From assembly GCA_051453625.1 (NCBI GenBank), contig JBOZIK010000001.1:21168316-21198042 (forward strand): a stretch of 29,727 nt of DNA, read 5' to 3'. The notes under the pieces are model-generated. The model searched no databases, was not told the DNA's origin, and saw only the letters and a program-made list of their open reading frames with translations. Below are positions 19,719-29,653 of this stretch, in pieces. The DNA is from Welwitschia mirabilis (lineage: Eukaryota > Gnetophyta > Gnetopsida > Welwitschiales). A program made the translations under genes and the position numbers. Position 1 is the first letter of the stretch; the number at the start of each line of letters is the position of its first letter.

Positions 19719-20345
19719 ATTAACCATAAAGTGGCATTTCTCCTAGTTAAGCACAAGATGTTTTTTGATACATCACTTAAGGATAGATTCTAAGTTATGC
19801 AAATAGTGGTAAAGAAAAGTTTCTTAAACTAAGAAGTCATGCATAAAGATTTTAACACTTGAATCTAACAAATCAAAGAACATTCTGATCATGCAATGTT
19901 GGAAAGTGGTAGGTGCATTACATAATCTAAAGGCCATTTGTTTATAGGAAAACATTCCATAGGAGTAGGTAAAGGTATTCTTATCTTGATCCTCAAGGAA
20001 AATTTCAAATTAATTATAACTCAAGTATCCATCTAAGAAACACTAAAATGGATGTCCTTTAAGTTGCTCTAAGATTTAATTGGAGAAAGAGAGAGAGAAG
20101 TGATCCTTTCTTGAAATAGTGTTTAGTTTTCTATAGTGAATGCACATTCTCAATTTTACTACAAATCTAGTAGGGATAACTTCATTATGATTGTTTAGGA
20201 TCAGGATAATTCCTACTTTCTTAGGTATAGTTTGATTTGGACTCATCCATTTGCTATCTGAAATAGGGTAGATAATTCTATTATTAAGAATTTTAATCAC
20301 CTCATTTTTAACTAAATCCTTTAAGGTTGGGTTTATTCATTTATG
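19719..20345 (-). pseudogene. A1 reverse transcriptase (broken, truncated)
   Basis: Minus-strand RT from its N-terminus: IIYPISDSKWMSPNQTIPKK (20270-20215), LRMCIHYRKLN and RKDHFSLSF (20160-20085), then EDQDKNTFTYSYGMF and FRLCNAPTTFQHCM near 19960-19890, and the catalytic motif IFMHDFL at about 19831-19850. The first Asp of the motif pair is His (FMHDF), so it is inactive. Reading continues to EKCHFMV and stops at 19719, where the C2 LTR begins. Stops and one or two frameshifts are present. Confidence 0.87.
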
Positions 20346-20689
20346 GTCTTATCTGAATGACTTAACATTATCTTTTAAGTAATTATGACACATGTAAATA
20401 TTAGGATCAATGTCCTTAATGTCTAAGAGAATTCATCTTATTACCTATCTAGTATTCCATAAGAGTTTAAGTAATTGAGCTTCTTGAGATGGGGTTAAGA
20501 AAGAACTTATGACTATTAGAAAAGGTGGAGTTATTACCCAAGAAAACATATTTCAGATCATTAGATAAGGGATTAAGTTCCAAGTCAATTTTGTTTTGGG
20601 TAGTATGGCATAATTATTGAGAGAAATCTAAGTCATGTTTTATGAGAGAGTTGGAAATAAATTATTAGCTTTTAAAAAGGGTTTTTATC

Positions 20690-21110
20690 CTATTCAGATG
20701 CTCTACCCCTTCATCATTTGATAGTAATTTCATGGCATTAAAAACATTTAGTTCTATGGTTATGTTACTAAAGGAAATCTTCATTAACATTTTCTTGTAA
20801 TTAATTAAGGCATTTGAAGTTGCTAAGAATAGTCTTCTTAAAATGGTAGGCACTAATTGATTTATTGAGTTTTTCATATCCAAAATCACAAAGTTCATCA
20901 GGAAATAGCAACTATCAATACTAATAGTAACATACTCTATGACTTCTAGTGATATTTTACAAAGTTTTTGACTAACTATAGTTTGAGTTTCATATTTTAA
21001 TAGGAAAGTAAATTCAAACTAATCACTAAGTCTAATAAATCTTAGTTAAGTTACTTATTGCCTATGGTAATAGCAATTGCAAGGCATCCAAGATCTTTGT
21101 ATTTAGGTGG
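20690..21110 (-). pseudogene. A1 aspartic protease (broken)
   Basis: The minus strand reads PPKYKDLGCLAIAITIGN just upstream, then DLVISLNLLS, with the active-site Asp at 21030-21032 and Val-Ile in place of the Gly-Ala that follow. The C-terminal half is well preserved: NFVILDMKN, ILRRLFLATSNALIN and NVFNAMKLLSNDE (20890-20700). Gag-end sequence IKVNIPLL and QQMPSYVKFLKDMC sits at about 21280-21190. The loss of the catalytic Gly means no activity. Confidence 0.82.
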
Positions 21111-21189
21111 ATATTTATTTTGAAGGATTTCAATCATTTGTTGCACTAAGAAAGTTTTACTCTTCAAATTCATGCATCTTTTGGCAATA

Positions 21190-22400
21190 CACATATCTTT
21201 AAGGAATTTCACATAGGAAGGCATTTGTTGTAGGGCTTATAGAAGAGGGATGTTTACTTTAATTTCCTTAAAAATTTCTAGGGTATCTAACTATTTTTTC
21301 ATTATATTATTCTTTCTAAGTTATTAAAGAAAAGGTAAGGATTTCTTGTATATAGGCAAAGGTTCTTCATTCATATCCTTTTTTTATTTTCTATGTGTAT
21401 TGACTTTTCTTTGGTTTTATTTTTCATGGATAGATTTTCTAACTCTTTTCCACTCTTAAGAAGTATAGACTTAGTTGTTTTCCAAGTGTTCCATCCCTTT
21501 AGTAAACCTAACTTTCTTTGGATATGGTGGAGCACTCATGAAACATTTGCCCATTTTATTTTGATTTATGATGAAAAGGATTTGGATTTGTATTTGTTAA
21601 AGTTAATATAGAACCTAAGTAAGGGATTATGTATTTCTCTTAAGTCTATTTAATGTGAAGAAGTGTTGTTTTACATCTTGTTCATGATTTTTGTTAAGTT
21701 GACTTAAGTTTCCATGAATTTTTTAACTAAATCCTCAAAGGGGATGGATGAGGATGGTTTTTTATAACTAGAAGTGAAAGGGTGAGAGGATGATGGCTCA
21801 TATTAGTTTCTTGGCTAATTTTGGTTGTTCTATTTTCTAGAAAATTTAGGTTTATTTCTCCACCCATAGATGAAAGCTTTTCAGTATAGGTTGTTCTTGA
21901 AATTTTGACATTATTGTCCTACTATGTTTATCTACTCATTGATTGTGTTTTGGAATAAAGGAATGGAGGGATATTTTGGAGTTTCATGGGCATCAATGTG
22001 GTAAACCAAACATTTAGAATTAGTAATCATAGATGAGGGTGAGGCTATTAAAGATTCTAATCTCCTTATAAATTCATCTATTTTGTTATTTACCTAGAAA
22101 CTTTTGGAAACCTTAAACATGATTATTGACCTTGCTAAGTAATGGAATATTTAGGGTTTGATAAGTTTTTCCCAATTCTTTAAACTCTAAGTTATACTTT
22201 TTAATTACTCTTAAACCTTGTCTAAGGATATGATAAGAAAATTTCCTCACTTATTATCTCAACTAATTGGCAGTTATTGGTAGACAACTCATTATAGAAG
22301 AAACTTATTTTCCTTTCCAATTTGAATCTATGTTGGGGAAATTTTAGTAATAAGTATTTAGATAATTCTAAGCTCTAAGAAAAGGATTCATGTGTTGAGT
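21190..22400 (-). pseudogene. A1 gag (broken)
   Basis: The capsid region on the minus strand shows FPQHRFKLERKISFFYNEL near 22330-22270 and QLVEIISEEIFLSYP after it. The zinc knuckle (22012-21971) reads CLVYHIDAHETPKY: the C-x2-C-x4-H-x4-C spacing is exact, but the second and last Cys are both Tyr (TAC, TAT). A YGWRNKPKFSRK segment near 21875-21840 is typical of the region after the knuckle in Athila gag. The rest up to the protease has many stops and little recognisable sequence apart from the terminal IPLL and FLKDMC block. Confidence 0.78.
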
Positions 22401-22418
22401 TATATTTTACCAAGTTGA

Positions 22419-23658
22419 TGTTAGACTAACATTTTACTTTTAGCAAAACTTATTGTATTATTTGCAAAAATTATTAATCCTTATAGGTCAAAAGCAGAAA
22501 TTATTTATCACAAAATTTAGCTAAACCTAACAAATTTTATACCCTCAAAGGAATTGACCAAATTCCTAAGAGGTTGATCAAATCTATATCAAGAAGTGTT
22601 AAAGATATACTATTAAAGGGTTAACCGAATTCCTAAGGGGTCAACTAAACCTAAGTAATAAATTTATCACATTTAATTATTAAGGGGTTGACTAGATTTT
22701 AGAGAGGTTGACTAGATCTGGAATGAAAAGTTTTCATCTTTTCTAATTAAAGATTTGATCGGATACATGAGAAATCAATCAATCCTATGCCATTAATGCT
22801 ATTCTATATTTTTATAGATATGGGATTGACTGGACCAAAAGACGCTCAATTGCACATGTAGTTGATCGAATCCTAAGGAGTTGACTAGATAGAGAGTCAT
22901 AAGAAACATGAATTAACTAGAAGAAAATGGGATAATCAAATTTAGGGATGACACTTAATGGGGTTGATTAGACATTTCAAGAGGTCGACTAGCTATGATG
23001 AAAATGGAATTTTTCTAGCTATTTGTTTTTATCTATTGGAGAATTTATTTCACTTGTAAAACCCTAAAATATTTATTCTATATATTTGTTAGTTGTCAAA
23101 ACATTATACAACTTTTAAATATCTTTTTGACAAGCTTTTAGACTACTCATTAGCATATCTTCTATCTGACCAAAGACAAACAAACATCTTTTGTTATCAT
23201 CTATACTTGGTTAATTAGTTTGCACTATACGTACTTGGATTATACTATCATCTTAAGTAGTGTAGCAATATTATTATTAGTCTTTAGATCTAATAAAACC
23301 TATGTATTCTAGCACACCATCATTACTAAATAGAATTATTTCTAAAGGTTGAGACCAAGCCTCTAAACATTCTAATTGTAAAAGGTGATAGGTAAACCTG
23401 GAATACCTAGAAAGTGATTAATAAAGATCTAGATTAAGCTTGAGTAGAAGCTGATCATTAAGAGTGGAGAAGGAGGTTTCCCAAACCACTATAAATCATG
23501 TGTTAATCTCCACTGGTATTTTATGCTTTTATTTATTTAATTTTAGATTATTTTTAGTTTTTCATTTGCATAAATATTTTATTATTTAGTACCTATGGGG
23601 ATAGTTTATAAATTTATCTATTTAATTTTAAATCCTATTCATCCCCTAGGGTTCTAAA
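22419..23658 (+). repeat. C1 5' LTR (candidate ends)
   Basis: The left end TGTTAGACTAAC (22419) and right end GTTCTAAA (23651-23658) give near-complementary TGTTAGA/TCTAAA ends. A family of short motifs of the type GGTTGACTAGATT-CCTAAGAGG fills 22550-23000. An ACCACTATAAATCATGTG segment at 23487-23504 is a likely TATA region, followed by T-rich sequence. No second LTR is available to fix the borders. Confidence 0.6.
22550..23000 (+). repeat. TTGAC-type motif cluster in C1 LTR
   Basis: At least five TTGAC[CT] cores (22554, 22688, 22708, 22826, 22881), together with variants such as GGTCGACT (22983), lie in this stretch, often as GGTTGACTAGAT with CCTAAG between units. TTGAC[CT] is the W-box core bound by WRKY factors; whether it functions as one here is an inference. 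The repeats look like decayed copies of one unit. Confidence 0.65.
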
Positions 23659-23672
23659 TTCTTTAGAGCTCG
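23659..23672 (+). other. C1 primer binding site remnant (initiator-Met type)
   Basis: TTCTTTAGAGCTCGG lies right after the LTR end. Only the AGAGC part of the usual TGGTATCAGAGC site is intact, so this is tentative. Confidence 0.4.
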
Positions 23673-23721
23673 GTAGAGTCATTGGTGGATCCTAATAGGT
23701 CTAAACTCTTGAACCCTGAAT

Positions 23722-24780
23722 ATGAGTAATCCTTTAGATGGATTTTATATTGGAAGAGCACCCATGTTTAATGGGATAAACTATGCTTACTAAAAGGCCT
23801 GTATGAAAATATTTCTTAGATTCTTAGATGTAGACATACAAGAGGTAATCTACAATGAATACATTATTCCCAGACTATCTAAAACCAATGTCAATGAAAA
23901 TACCATAGTGATAGTAAAATATCGAGATCAATGAATCCCCACCAATAAATCTAAGATTATCCTAGATGCTTGTGCTCTTAATGTAATTTTTTGTGCAATA
24001 CATGTAGATGAGTTTAAAAGGATTTTGAATTGTGAATACATCAAAGAAGCTTAGGATATTCTTGAAATAGCACATGAAGAAATGTTTATTATTATATAGG
24101 CAAAACTATAGATGCTCATTTCCAGGTTTGAATACATTCACATGAACTAGAAGAAGATACTTTAAGATTTCTTTACTAGACTAACAAACATTATAAATTT
24201 TATGGCAAGTCTAAGTGAAAGTATGAAGGAAGGAAATGTTATTTGAAAAGTTTTAAAATATCTTCCAAAATGTTTTGGGATAAAGGTCATAGCCATCAAA
24301 GAAAGTAAGAATATCAATCAAGTGACACACTTGAGGAACTATAAGGTAATCTTCAAACTTTTGAGTTGAAATTTATTAAAGATAAAAAAGAGGTCTTACT
24401 TTAAAAAGTATGTAGGAAAATTATAGATTTGAAAAACTAGACAAAGATGTTGATAACAATGAAGTTGCCCTTTTGAAAAGAAGATTCAATAAGTTCTTGC
24501 ATAGAAGAAAGATAGAAGCTAAACCAAGTATATAACTAAAAAGAAGTCATTACAAATTTAGAAAAGATCAAGAAAAAAAAGGGAAATCTAATGCTATGCT
24601 TATAAGGGTTATGAACATGTTGCAAACAAATGTACAAACAACCAAAGAGATTAGAGAAAATCAAAGAAATCATCTTTCATTACTACATGGAATAATGTGA
24701 ATGAAGAAGATGACAGTAACTCAAGCCAAGAGTCAAATGAAGACTGAAGATTTTCTTTTATGGCAATAGTCTCTTTCATA
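23722..24780 (+). pseudogene. C1 gag (broken)
   Basis: Copia capsid gene starting at ATG 23722 (MSNPLDGFYIGRAPMFNGIN), 50 bases after the primer-site remnant. YAY-stop-KACMKIFLRFLD has a stop where a Trp is expected; CALNVIFCAIHVDEFKRIL, DILEIAHEEM and RFEYIHM follow, then VLKYLPKCFGIKVIAIKESK: the UBN2-type gag domain (about 23750-24340). The zinc knuckle at 24592-24633 is CYAYKGYEHVANKC, exact spacing but second Cys changed to Tyr. A Ser/Asp-rich tail (NSSQESNED) follows. There are about ten stops and a frameshift. Confidence 0.82.
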
Positions 24781-25285
24781 AAGAACATGCCTTGCTTATC
24801 AGAACCAATGATTTAGATCTTATTAAAGAATTTTAAAATAAGCTTAAAAAAACTTTCCAAGAGCTTTACTTAGACTGTGAAAAATTAGTGAAATGTATCA
24901 ATGATCTAAACAAAATAGTAAGGTTATAACTAAGGAAAGGAGGAGTTGGAGACAAAGTACAAAATGGTCCAACCTAAAAACTTCAAACTTACTCAAGAGG
25001 TAAAGAGCTTATCTCATTTTATAAGTAAATTTTTAGATAATTTAGCTANNNNNNNNNNAGGATATGAAAACCAACTCATGACAAAAAAGGTATTGCATTT
25101 GTCTTCTAAAGACCATAAAATCAACCAAATCAATTATAATGCTATAAATTTAATGCTATTTTCAAATTCTATTAGTGCTTTTTTTTTAAATTTATCCCAG
25201 AAGGATGTGTACCACAATAGTCCAAATGAACTAAGTGGATAAGAGCTAATAATTTAAAAGGTCTTTTGATTCAAATAGCTTTTAA
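24781..25285 (+). pseudogene. C1 gag-protease linker
   Basis: Readable as KMVQPKNFKLTQEVKSLSHF and KVLHLSSKDHKINQ, a polar, probably coiled region that lies between the knuckle and protease in SIRE-like elements. It is open from 24946 to 25242 except for the 10-N gap at 25049-25058. No catalytic motif. Confidence 0.5.
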
Positions 25286-25671
25286 GCATCGAATGGAACT
25301 AGCTAATACTTGGATAATAGTTGCTCTTGATACATGACAGGTAACGAATCAAGTTCCAACATCTAGATGACTTTGATGAAGGAGAAGTTATATTTGGTGA
25401 TGATGAAAGAGCAAAGATTAAAAGAACTGAAAGCATTAATAGAGGTAACATGCTTAAGATTAATGAAGTTTTATATGTTAATGGTCTTAAGCATAATTTT
25501 CTTAGTATTACTAAAATTTATAATAAAGGGTACAGAGTTATTTTTGATAGTAAAAAGTACGAAGTTAGACATGGAAAAATGAATGATGTTATTTTTAAGA
25601 AAAATAGAATAGATAATGTTTACAATATTGATCAGTCTTTATCTGCATACTATTTTTGTCATGTAAATTAA
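25286..25671 (+). pseudogene. C1 aspartic protease (broken)
   Basis: The active site reads YLDNSCS then TGA and YMTG (25307-25342): Asp is kept (25313-25315), but Ser-Gly is Asn-Ser (AAT AGT) and the following Arg is a TGA stop. Then MLKINEVLYVNGLKHNFL at 25450-25503, SITKIYNKGYRVIFDSKKYE and RIDNVYNID follow in one frame, as in SIRE-type copia proteases. All four changes at the active site could come from C-to-T or G-to-A. Confidence 0.85.
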
Positions 25672-26560
25672 GAAGAACTATGACATCAATGTTTAGTACA
25701 TGTAAATTATGATCATCTTAAAATAATTATTAAAAAGGAAATTGTGAAAGGAATTTCCAAGATTAACATTAAAAAACATGGGATTTATGATGTGTGTCAC
25801 AAAGGGAAGCAAGTTAGAACTTCTTACAAAAGTAAAAATCTAGTCTTTATAACAATGTCTCTTGAACTTATTCACATGAACTTGGTAGTTCTCGCTCAAA
25901 TAAAAAGTCTAGAAGGTAAATTATATATTTTAACTATGGTTAATGACTACTTCAAATTTACTTAGGTTGTCTTTCTTAGAAACAAAGCTAAAACGTATAA
26001 ATGTTATGTTGAAATTTTAAATAAAATCTAAAATAAAAGAGAATACACCATTAAAAAAATTAAAAGTGACCATAAAGGAGAATATGAAAACTATATATTT
26101 AAAAAGTATTGTATAGAAAATAATATAGAACATTAATTCTCAGCCCTAAAAATGCCTTAACAAAATGGAATTGCTAATAGAAAAAACTAAGCCCTTTAAG
26201 AAATGACTAGAACAATGTTAAATGATAAGGAGGTTCTTAAAATTTTTTGGGATAAATAAGTAAGCATCACTTACTATATTATAAAAAAAGTCTATCCAAG
26301 ACAAGTAATGGATAAAACATCCTATGAGCTTTGAAAAGAAAGAAAACCAAATGTTTCATATTTTAAAGTCTTTGGAAGTAAGTGCTTTGTATTAAAAGAT
26401 AGATAACAGTTGAGTAAATTTGAGTCAAAGGCTAATAAAGCAATCTTTTTAGGGTATTCAACTAGAAGTAAAGCCTATCAAGTGTTCAAAAAAATAAGTC
26501 TAATAGTGAAAGAATCTATAAATGTGAAAATAGATGATTTAATTCTTCCTTTAAATAATA
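25672..26560 (+). pseudogene. C1 integrase (broken)
   Basis: The zinc-binding part has a TGA (25681-25683) for the expected Trp, then HQCLVHVNYDHL and YDVCHKGKQ, with Tyr for the first Cys. The first catalytic Asp is Asn (LIHMNLVVL, about 25870-25890), the second is kept (IKSDHKGEYEN, about 26065), and the Glu is Asn (NGIANRKN, about 26170). FGSKCFVLKD and KANKAIFLGYSTRSKAYQVF (26420-26490) form the C-terminal part. Stops at 25963-25965 (TAG, expected Trp) and 26158-26160 (TAA, expected Gln). Almost no frameshifts. Confidence 0.87.
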
Positions 26561-26689
26561 AAGAAAACTTGACTTCAAGCACTCCCATAATAAAAGAAGT
26601 TTTAACTAAAAAGGAAGAAAAGACAAGTTACCTTCAAAAAGTTTAAAGAGTTAAAAAATCATCCTTTGGGGTTGATCATTAGAGATGTT

Positions 26690-27660
26690 AGCTCAAAAAT
26701 TTAAACAAGAAAATATCCTAAAAATTTTGGTACTCACATTTCATATGTCTCTAAAATTGAATCTAAATAGTTTGAAGAGGTAGAATTTCATAAACAATGG
26801 ATGATGTCCATGCAAGATGATCTCTAATAGTTTAAAATAAATAATGTATGAAAACTTGTAGAAAGATCAAAAGACTAAAATGTTATTAAAATGAAATGGA
26901 TTTTCAAGAACAGGTGTGATAAACAAAAAAAATAATTAAGAACAAGGAAATATTAGTGGCAAAAGTTTACAACTAAATTGAAGGAATAGATGTATGTGAC
27001 ACTTTTACTTCTGTAGCTAGGTTAGATAGTATTAGAACGTTCTTATCTTATGAATCTTTTAAGAATATTAAAGTATATCAAATAGATATGAAAAGTTCCT
27101 TTATAAATGGAACTCTTAACAAAGAAGTTTATGTGGAGAAGCCTCAAGGATTTATAGATCCATATAAACAGAATCATTTGTATAGACTTAAAAAGACCTT
27201 GTATGAATTAAAATAAGCTCTAAGATCTTGGTATGAAAAACTAGCTACATTTCTTAATGACAATGGTTATACTTGTGGAACTGTCAATAAAACATTACTT
27301 GTAAAAAATATGAAAAAGGACTTTACTATAATTCAAATTTATGTAGATGACATAATTTTTGATTCCTTAAATAAAAAATTTACTAGTATTATTATAATAA
27401 ATTTTGAAATGAGTATGCTTGATGAAGTTAGTATGTTTCTTGATCTTCAAATCAAATAAATAAAAGATGAAATTTCATATCTTAATCCAAATATGCAATA
27501 TACTTAATAAAATGATTTGGATTAGATAATGTAAAATTAACTAATACACCTATGTCAACTTCTTATAAGATTAGTCTTTATGAACATGAAAAATCTGTAA
27601 ATCAAAAACTTTATAGAAGCATAATAAGAAGTTTATTGTATCTAACTGTAAGTAGACTTG
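26690..27660 (+). pseudogene. C1 reverse transcriptase (broken, catalytic motif intact)
   Basis: KWIFKN near 26890-26910, then FTSVARLDSIRTFLSYESFK, NIKVYQIDMKSSFINGTL and EVYVEKPQGF (27005-27150), LYRLKKTLYELK, a TAA at 27214-27216 for an expected Gln, and SWYEKLATFLNDNGY. The polymerase motif YVDDIIF is intact (27340-27360). EMSMLDEVSMFLDLQIK follows. It is the only RT in the window that keeps both Asp of motif C. The first part (26690-26890) is poorly preserved. Confidence 0.87.
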
Positions 27661-28150
27661 ATATAATGTTTAGTTTTGCTATGTGTGCTACATATTAAAA
27701 TCAACCAAAAGAATCAAATCTTTAAAGCTATCAAAAGGATCATAAGATATATAAAATGCACATGTGACTATGGATTATGATATCCTATGGAAACATCATT
27801 TGAAGTTACAGGCTTTAGTGGTGTAGATTGGGCTAGGTGTAAATATGATAAGAAAAGCACTAGTTGTAATTACTTTCTTTTAGGATCATTCTTATTAGGA
27901 TAGGTAAGTAAAAAGAAAAAATCTATCTTCCTTTTCATAATAGAAGCAGAGTCTATAGCAGTATGGAGTCATTATATTTATCTTCTTTAGACAAAAGAAA
28001 TGTTAAAGACTTTAGAGTATATTTTGAATAAGTTTCAATCTTTTTTAATAATACAAGTACAATTAATATCTCAAAGAACCTTATTTAACGTTCTAAAACT
28101 AAACGCATTGAATTAAGAAACTATTTCCTAAGAGATTAAGTGGAAAAAGT
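27600..28150 (+). pseudogene. C1 RNase H (broken)
   Basis: KLYRSIIRSLLYLTVSRLDI near 27610-27665 is the RT/RNase H connection. RNase H itself shows SGVDWARCKYDKKSTSCNYF near 27815-27875, then LG-stop-VSKKKKSI (TAG 27901-27903 for Trp) and IEAESIAVWSHYIYLL followed by a TAG (27988-27990). The catalytic Asp of the first motif is present as the Asp of GVDWA. The tail to 28150 is recognisable but full of stops. Confidence 0.8.
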
Positions 28151-28249
28151 AACATTTCAATGAATTTTATTAGCACTAATAGATAAGTTATTGATATTTT
28201 TAAAAAACCCTTGAACTTTGATAATTTTCTAAGACTTTGTAATGAACTA

Positions 28250-28732
28250 GGGATTGTCTCTCTATTATTCGACTGAAGGTAAGGTGGTTGATTGGATTTT
28301 GCATTTTGATGACTAGATCTGATTAGTCAGCCACATTTTCATCTAGTCACCTAGTCTTTTTCAGATCAACCTGAATCTAGTCAAGTTGACAGATCTGAAG
28401 ACTTAGTCAACTAGATCTAGAAGTTTTATGATTCAAGTCTCATTCAGTCAACTAGATCATAACCCATTCAACCAGACTTATAGGATTATAGTGTGAAAGT
28501 TAAGGCAGTGGACCTAATATTTTTCTTAAATTTGATTTGATTGCCCTCCTTTATAAAATCTTATGAAGGATTAACCTTTTTCATTCAAACTTGTTCACTT
28601 GTCCTCTTTAGATGTAGCTATCTTTCTTAAGTTTTCTTATCTTCAGGAAGTGCCACATGCTTTTAATGGCATAGGATACCTTAAGAAGATGTCATAAGAG
28701 GCTAGCAAGTAAATATCTAGGGTATTTTTACA
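28250..28732. other. LTR-like spacer between C1 and the envelope-like ORF
   Basis: No coding signal. Stretch 28300-28480 is dense in GACTAGATCTG, AGTCAACTAGATC and GTTGAC-type motifs, similar to those in the C1 LTR but largely on the opposite strand, with the palindrome CTAGATCTAG near 28410-28425. It does not otherwise align with 22419-23658. It may be a piece of a related LTR or a decayed 3' region of C1. Confidence 0.45.
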
Positions 28733-29653
28733 TTGGAATATCTGATAAGGCTTGATAAGTTCATAGAGAAGTTTGAGAAGAAAATTATCTATCAGAAAAG
28801 GCTTGTTACTTATGGGAAGCTAAGGGAATCTAAAGATGTGGTAAGGATCTTAAATGAACTTGATTTATCTTACTTTCTTGATGTCTCAAGATTAGTGTAT
28901 TCTTTTCTCACTAGAATGTTTTATTGCAATGCCTTTTTTGATGTTGACTCTTCTACCCTAATAATCCTTGTTTTGGAGAAAAGGATTAAGGTTACTATAG
29001 ATCTTATTAATTCCTTTACAAATATCTTTAGAGGAGATTATGATGAGTTTTGGCCCCTACATGATTCCATAAAGGATAAGGCAGAGGTCACCAAGGACCT
29101 TTGTGGTAAGTTTTATTAGTGGAAAATCACTGTTTTTACATTCTACCTTACCCCAAAATACCACTTTTTGCATTTGATCTTTATTTATAATTTATTACCC
29201 TTGGTGGGTTATTATGATAAAACCTCCAACTATAGAGCTTATTTGTTGTATTTGATGGGAACTGCACATTTTGTTGATGTTTTTACAATTATGCTAAAAA
29301 ACATAATCTCTTAGTTGGAGTATCATAAAACTATGGATCTTCCTTATTTTGTTTTAACTACTAATATTTGTCATGATTTTATAGTTTAGTTGCACTTGAT
29401 GTTAGAAACTATAATTCCTTCATTAGCCATTAGGTATGCAACTTTGTCCTACATGCACATCTTTACTAGATCTAAGAAATTTTCCAAATCTCTTTATCCT
29501 AAGCAAGTATCTCCTAAAGAGACTATTTCATACCTGAAGAGGTTGGATTCTCATATAAGACATATGAAAGAGGCTCTAATTTTAGCTCAGTATAAGGCAG
29601 TGAACACTTTTGATGAAGCTAGTAGCTTTGCTCAAAAGGCAACCAAAGAAGAG
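28733..29653 (+). pseudogene. plant transposon/envelope-like protein (PF20167-like), truncated
   Basis: One continuous frame of 307 codons with no frameshift, interrupted only by three TAG codons (29117-29119, 29312-29314, 29387-29389). RLDKFIEKFEKKI and LVTYGKLRES open it. Then SYFLDVSRLVYSFLTRMFYC (28868-28927) and LEKRIKVTIDLINSFTNIF, with a charged acidic segment, match by eye the pattern of the plant-specific domain found in envelope-like ORFs of SIRE-type elements and Athila ORF1-like genes. YLLYLMGTAHFVDV and PYFVLTTNICHDFIV fit the middle of that family. No ATG starts it: the frame opens at TTG 28733 after a TAG at 28718-28720, so the N-terminus is missing or frameshifted. The C-terminus is cut by an LTR at 29654. 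Family assignment is by pattern, not by search. Confidence 0.55.

Larger units (their letters stand above)
19719..22418 (-). mobile_element. A1: Athila-like Ty3/gypsy remnant
   Basis: The minus strand carries gag (about 22400-21300), protease (about 21110-20690) and RT (about 20345-19719). The left end is cut by the C2 LTR in the middle of RT, and the right end is cut by the C1 LTR in gag. A1 is more decayed than the elements inserted in it. Its RT start and protease end differ clearly from G1/G2, so it is a separate lineage within the same clade. No LTR is in the window. Confidence 0.8.
22419..28250 (+). mobile_element. C1: SIRE-like Ty1/copia retrotransposon, 3' LTR not identified
   Basis: Plus-strand order: 5' LTR (about 22419-23658), primer-site remnant, gag (from 23722), protease, integrase, RT and RNase H to about 28150. 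Protease-integrase-RT order is copia; the GYRVIFDSKKYEV protease end and GYSTRSKAYQVF integrase end are of the SIRE/Maximus type. It is decayed mainly by point changes, with long in-frame runs. A sequence matching the 5' LTR was not found downstream; instead there is an LTR-like spacer and a plant transposon/envelope-like ORF. Confidence 0.85.

Noticed and set aside
21393-21611. Plus-strand frame of 72 codons
   Set aside because: Antisense to A1 gag; a chance frame.
28250-28732. The C1 3' LTR
   Set aside because: Only short motifs are shared with 22419-23658, mostly on the opposite strand; no collinear alignment was found.
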